Origin: Bacillota bacterium
GTDB taxonomy: Bacteria > Bacillota > Sulfobacillia > Sulfobacillales > Sulfobacillaceae
Reading direction: 5' to 3'
Length of the DNA: 64,000 nt
NCBI GenBank assembly: GCA_021784595.1
Contig: JAJYHT010000100.1
Coordinates: 1 to 64,000 of the forward strand
The notes below the pieces were generated by a model that was given only the letters and a program-made list of their open reading frames with translations, was not told the origin of the DNA and searched no databases. The translations under genes were made by a program, and so were the position numbers. Below are positions 61,285-64,000 of this stretch, one piece after another. The first letter of the stretch is position 1. Every line of letters begins with the position of its first letter.

Positions 61285-63135
61285 TTATTTTGAGTTCTCC
61301 ACCACCTTAAGCCATGGTGAGGGATGGCCCTCGGGAGGTGCTACAGATAACAATTGGACGGCTCTGCGCGAACGCGTCAAGGAGGTGTAGAGCTTTCTAG
61401 CTCCATCGGGAGTTTTAGGGTACGCTTCTAGATTGACGTCCACTAGCAGCACGCCGTCGAACTCCAATCCCCGGACAGTATCTAACGAGGTCAAAATGAG
61501 GCCTCCACGATAGGTATCGTTCCCGCGCAGTACTTGAAACGTGACACCCAATGCGTGCAGTTGGTGGTCCCAATATTCGATACGATCTGAAGTGGGACTT
61601 AATAGCGCCACAGCAGTTATGCCCAATTGCTGCCAATCATTTAGCGTGGTGCGAATTTGCATGGCCAATGCGTCATGGCTGGGAACTGTTGCAATAGAGA
61701 CTTGGCCAGCATGGGAATGCCACGGCACGCTTTCGCTGCGAGGTGCGTTGGGACTCACCGCTAGGCGCAATCGCTCTGCAGCGGCGTGGATGTTGGGGGG
61801 GACCCGGTAGCTATAGCGAAGCCACAAGTGGGATACTTGGCTTGTATTCAATTTTAATGATTGTTGGATCTGGGACCAGCCACCCAATTCGTGGTGACTT
61901 CCTTGCTGCATGAGGTCTCCGGCCAAAATCCATGAAATCTTAGGGCCAAGCCATTCTCGGAGAGCATGATAGGCAAGCAGAGGAATCGCTTGCGCTTCAT
62001 CGACAATGATCCATTGTGGGTGCGGATTCGGCAGCGGGCGTCGTGCCCAGGCGCCCATCCACAGCAATCCTGGCACGTCTTCAACGCCGAATTGGAGACG
62101 GGGTGTTTGACCTAATAACTGGGCCGCCCGCCGATAAATAGTTTCCCAATCGGCACGCGGATGTTTAGACCTAGTGGTTTCAAAGGCACGGGTCCATGTG
62201 TCTGCATCCCCGGGGCCGTCCGGGACGATACTACTCAAATCGTCTCCCCAAGGGAAATCGGTCCACAGACTAATCGCCAGGTCAACCAGACTCCATGCTC
62301 GGGCGCGGTTCCGCTCTAGACCAAGCCGTGGCAGCACCGGTTGTATATACTCGCGCAAGGTCGTGGTCGGGGTTAGATAGATTCCGGGACTATCAGGTGA
62401 AGCGGCCACTGCAATGCGATGAGCTGCGACAACCGTTTTGCCAGTGCCTGCGGGTCCATCAAGGATCAGGAGACGCTGTTTAGGGTTTCGGTTGTTAATG
62501 ATGGCATTTTGCTCGCGATCCAGCACATCGGCAAGTACGTCGAGCGCAGGGAGTGCCGACTGTTGTAGACGTCTGCGCACGCGATCCTCAAAAATAGCGC
62601 CATAGCGTGGAGCAACGCGGACAACGCGGTTGTTTTCCAGTTCGATGTCCTCGACGGTACAGTGCATGACGCGAATATGCGCGATATTACGGGCATCGGG
62701 CCATTGATAGAAAGCTTTATCATTCACGGTCAACTGCAATTCCTGTTGGGAAGGATTGCGCACAAGATCGGCCAGGGGAGCTAGATGGCTGATATCGAGC
62801 ATCTCTTGACCATCTGCCAAAGGAAAGGCTTCCGAGCGATGATACCGATGAACGCGCAGGTCCACGTCAAAAACCTCACCATCTGCATCCTCCATTTGAC
62901 CTCGAATCCTCGAAAAATACGGATCCTGTCGCGATAACATGTCGGTTAGTTGAACATAACCCCGCTCCACGATTTCCGCGTGCAGCCAGGCTGCTTCATC
63001 CGAACTCCGAAGCGCCCTCTTATAGGCCAGGTCTGCGCTCAGGCGACGGTCTGGCAGCTCGCTTTCGGCCCATGACAACCAAGCGTCTAAAACCTTTTGT
63101 TCTACTAATCCAGCGTCTTTGGGACGGGTCCCCAC
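61285..63135 (-). CDS. UvrD/HelD-like superfamily 1 helicase
   Basis: The start is GTG 63135, 10 nt after GGAGG; the open frame begins at 63171. The 616-residue protein has motif I RLLILDGPAGTGKTVVAAHR, motif II WIIVDEAQAIPLLAYHAL, a Q-like motif around residues 225 (LDREQNAIINNRNPKQ), motif III WILAGDLMQQG, RYSYRVPPNIHAAAERLR, LILTSLDTVRGLEFDGVLLVDVN and LYTSLTRSRRAVQLL (motifs V and VI). The N-terminal 200 residues are coiled and charged (LDAWLSWAESELPDRRL), as in HelD proteins that clear RNA polymerase. HelD and other UvrD-like functions cannot be told apart here. Confidence 0.85.
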   Translation of the reverse strand: MGTRPKDAGLVEQKVLDAWLSWAESELPDRRLSADLAYKRALRSSDEAAWLHAEIVERGYVQLTDMLSRQDPYFSRIRGQMEDADGEVFDVDLRVHRYHRSEAFPLADGQEMLDISHLAPLADLVRNPSQQELQLTVNDKAFYQWPDARNIAHIRVMHCTVEDIELENNRVVRVAPRYGAIFEDRVRRRLQQSALPALDVLADVLDREQNAIINNRNPKQRLLILDGPAGTGKTVVAAHRIAVAASPDSPGIYLTPTTTLREYIQPVLPRLGLERNRARAWSLVDLAISLWTDFPWGDDLSSIVPDGPGDADTWTRAFETTRSKHPRADWETIYRRAAQLLGQTPRLQFGVEDVPGLLWMGAWARRPLPNPHPQWIIVDEAQAIPLLAYHALREWLGPKISWILAGDLMQQGSHHELGGWSQIQQSLKLNTSQVSHLWLRYSYRVPPNIHAAAERLRLAVSPNAPRSESVPWHSHAGQVSIATVPSHDALAMQIRTTLNDWQQLGITAVALLSPTSDRIEYWDHQLHALGVTFQVLRGNDTYRGGLILTSLDTVRGLEFDGVLLVDVNLEAYPKTPDGARKLYTSLTRSRRAVQLLSVAPPEGHPSPWLKVVENSK

Positions 63136-63171
63136 GATGCGATGACCTCCTTTACCCCATGTTGGAGGCAC

Positions 63172-63691
63172 GTATTATAACAAAATTGGCCTCTGTCGCC
63201 AAGAAATTTTTGCGATGCGCTGGTCGGTGAGTTATTGGGAAATGCTCATGGTGACAATCTCGATATTGCCGCCATTCCATATCTTGGATTTGAAACCTCG
63301 ACGGAAACGAGTCCGTTCGCTAAAGATTTAGGCTTGCAAGTAGATCCTAAGAGATGGTTAATTGTTGTGTTTTCACGGAGTGACGCGCACGATGATTAGT
63401 GGGAGCGTTGCGTGGGATGTTCCCTGTAAATCGCATTAACCGGCAAAATGAGTATCGTAGGTCGCCAGGACGAAGGAAATACCCCTTTGACCAAAGCGCC
63501 AGAGGATATACTAGTTCGGGCATAAAGGACTATATGGTCGGCCAATAGTTTAAAATGAACACAATCCGGCACATCGGCAACAACTTGTTATTCACCAATG
63601 CAAAGAAGATACCCCAACTATTGTGGTACAGATGGTAAAGTCAGGTAGATCGGTAACGCTCAAATCGACCAAGAAAGTAGTGTGCTGAGTC
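63172..63691. other. region with a start-less open frame
   Basis: From about 63186 to the stop at 63399 (+) one frame reads NFCDALVGELLGNAHGDNLD, then AAIPYLGFETSTETSPFAKD and VDPKRWLIVVFSRSDAHDD. It looks protein-like but has no start with a ribosome binding site and no known family, so it is probably the end of a lost gene. The rest, 63400-63691, should hold the promoter of the MFS gene. Confidence 0.4.
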
Positions 63692-64000
63692 ATGTCTACA
63701 ACGTTGCCCGGTTCCGACAGCCTATTGAAACGGATTCGTACCGTATCCAGTATCGGAATTTTGCTTGATGGCTACAATTTGTCTGTGATTGCGGTGGCGC
63801 TGGTCCCGTTGACCAAGCAATTTCATCTGGATGCAGCGGCAACCGGACTTCTGGCTTCGGCAATGTTGCTAGGATCCATTGTGGGTGGACTGGTTGCCGG
63901 AATTTTAGCAGATCGTTTGGGGCGCAAAACTCTTTTAATCTGGGATCTGGTTATCTTTATGGTGTTTTCCGTAATTTCCGCAGTGCTCTTCAATTACACA
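63692..64000 (+). CDS. MFS transporter, 5' part only (runs off the window)
   Basis: The 103 visible residues start MSTTLPGSDSLLKRIRTVSS, followed by three hydrophobic segments: GILLDGYNLSVIAVALVPLT, GLLASAMLLGSIVGGLVAGI and LLIWDLVIFMVFSVISAVLF. ADRLGRKTLL is the canonical motif A (G.LaDr.GRk). The D-G-Y start of the first helix fits the sugar/metabolite-proton symporter branch. The ribosome binding site is weak. The rest lies outside the window. Confidence 0.85.
   Translation, partial: MSTTLPGSDSLLKRIRTVSSIGILLDGYNLSVIAVALVPLTKQFHLDAAATGLLASAMLLGSIVGGLVAGILADRLGRKTLLIWDLVIFMVFSVISAVLFNYT

Noticed and set aside
1-64000. CRISPR array, rRNA, tRNA or replication origin
   Set aside because: No regularly spaced repeats, no recognisable rRNA segments, and no tRNA cloverleaf was noticed on reading. 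A covariance-model scan was not possible, so a single tRNA could have been missed.

Overview
The window reads as chromosome of an acidophilic, sulfur- and metal-tolerant Gram-positive of the Sulfobacillus type. This is inference from content; no rRNA or tRNA gene was seen that could settle it. Pointers are strong GGAGG-type ribosome binding sites, frequent GTG/TTG starts, a DabA/DabB inorganic-carbon pump, mercuric reductase, TusA/DsrE sulfur-carrier proteins, and many small ArsR-family regulators. Genes lie in short operons separated by 0.3-1.5 kb stretches of decayed transposons and broken genes, so much of the window is accessory.

Layout. 0.1-3.5 kb is a mobile-element graveyard: a TnsA-like fragment, a VapBC pair, an IS1634-like remnant, a Phd/RelE-type pair and an IS3-like remnant, with a 52-bp direct repeat on either side of the second toxin module. 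3.5-5.2 kb is an unrecognised three-gene operon. 5.8-14.1 kb is a propionate/acetate block: methylcitrate synthase, PrpD and PrpB on the minus strand, a LysR regulator, an acetyl/propionyl-CoA synthetase and a GPR1/FUN34/YaaH permease. 14.8-21.2 kb holds the translationally coupled dabB-dabA pair and ilvD; both promoters carry the same inverted half-site next to the -10 box. 21.2-28.2 kb has an ArsR-DUF2087 regulator, two Nudix hydrolases, a PaaI thioesterase and remnants of OrfB, IS607 and IS4 elements.

28.2-35.0 kb carries an MFS transporter, a TVP38-type membrane protein, thioredoxin, an amino-acid permease, methylthioribose kinase and a CDP-alcohol phosphotransferase. 35.1-44.9 kb carries NnrE, a pair of TIGR04282/TIGR04283-type transferases, a flavin disulfide oxidoreductase, a thiol-fold protein overlapping a Crp/Fnr regulator, a HAD hydrolase, an ArsR repressor opposite a methionine-rich small protein, a Cys/Met-metabolism PLP enzyme and a GT4 glycosyltransferase.

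45.4-51.5 kb is the metal/sulfur island: MerA with two nearly identical N-terminal HMA domains, an NrtS-like membrane protein with a zinc-ribbon-like head, a broken HTH/PIN toxin pair, a 47-residue ORF coupled to an ArsR regulator, a 42-residue protein made of two SEC-C-like motifs, then TusA and DsrE. 52.3-64 kb encodes a secreted beta-propeller, a DUF6904-like protein, a lipoprotein, a GH18 hydrolase, an MFS transporter, two damaged secreted proteins, a HelD/UvrD-like helicase and the start of another MFS transporter at the right edge.

Functionally the intact genes point to mixotrophy (carbon-dioxide or bicarbonate uptake plus short-chain acid use), redox/thiol housekeeping, mercury and other soft-metal defence, and surface or secreted proteins. 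No complete new defence or mobile system was found. The most unusual leads are the hidden SEC-C mini-protein, the methionine-rich protein/ArsR pair, and the shared operator of dabBA and ilvD.
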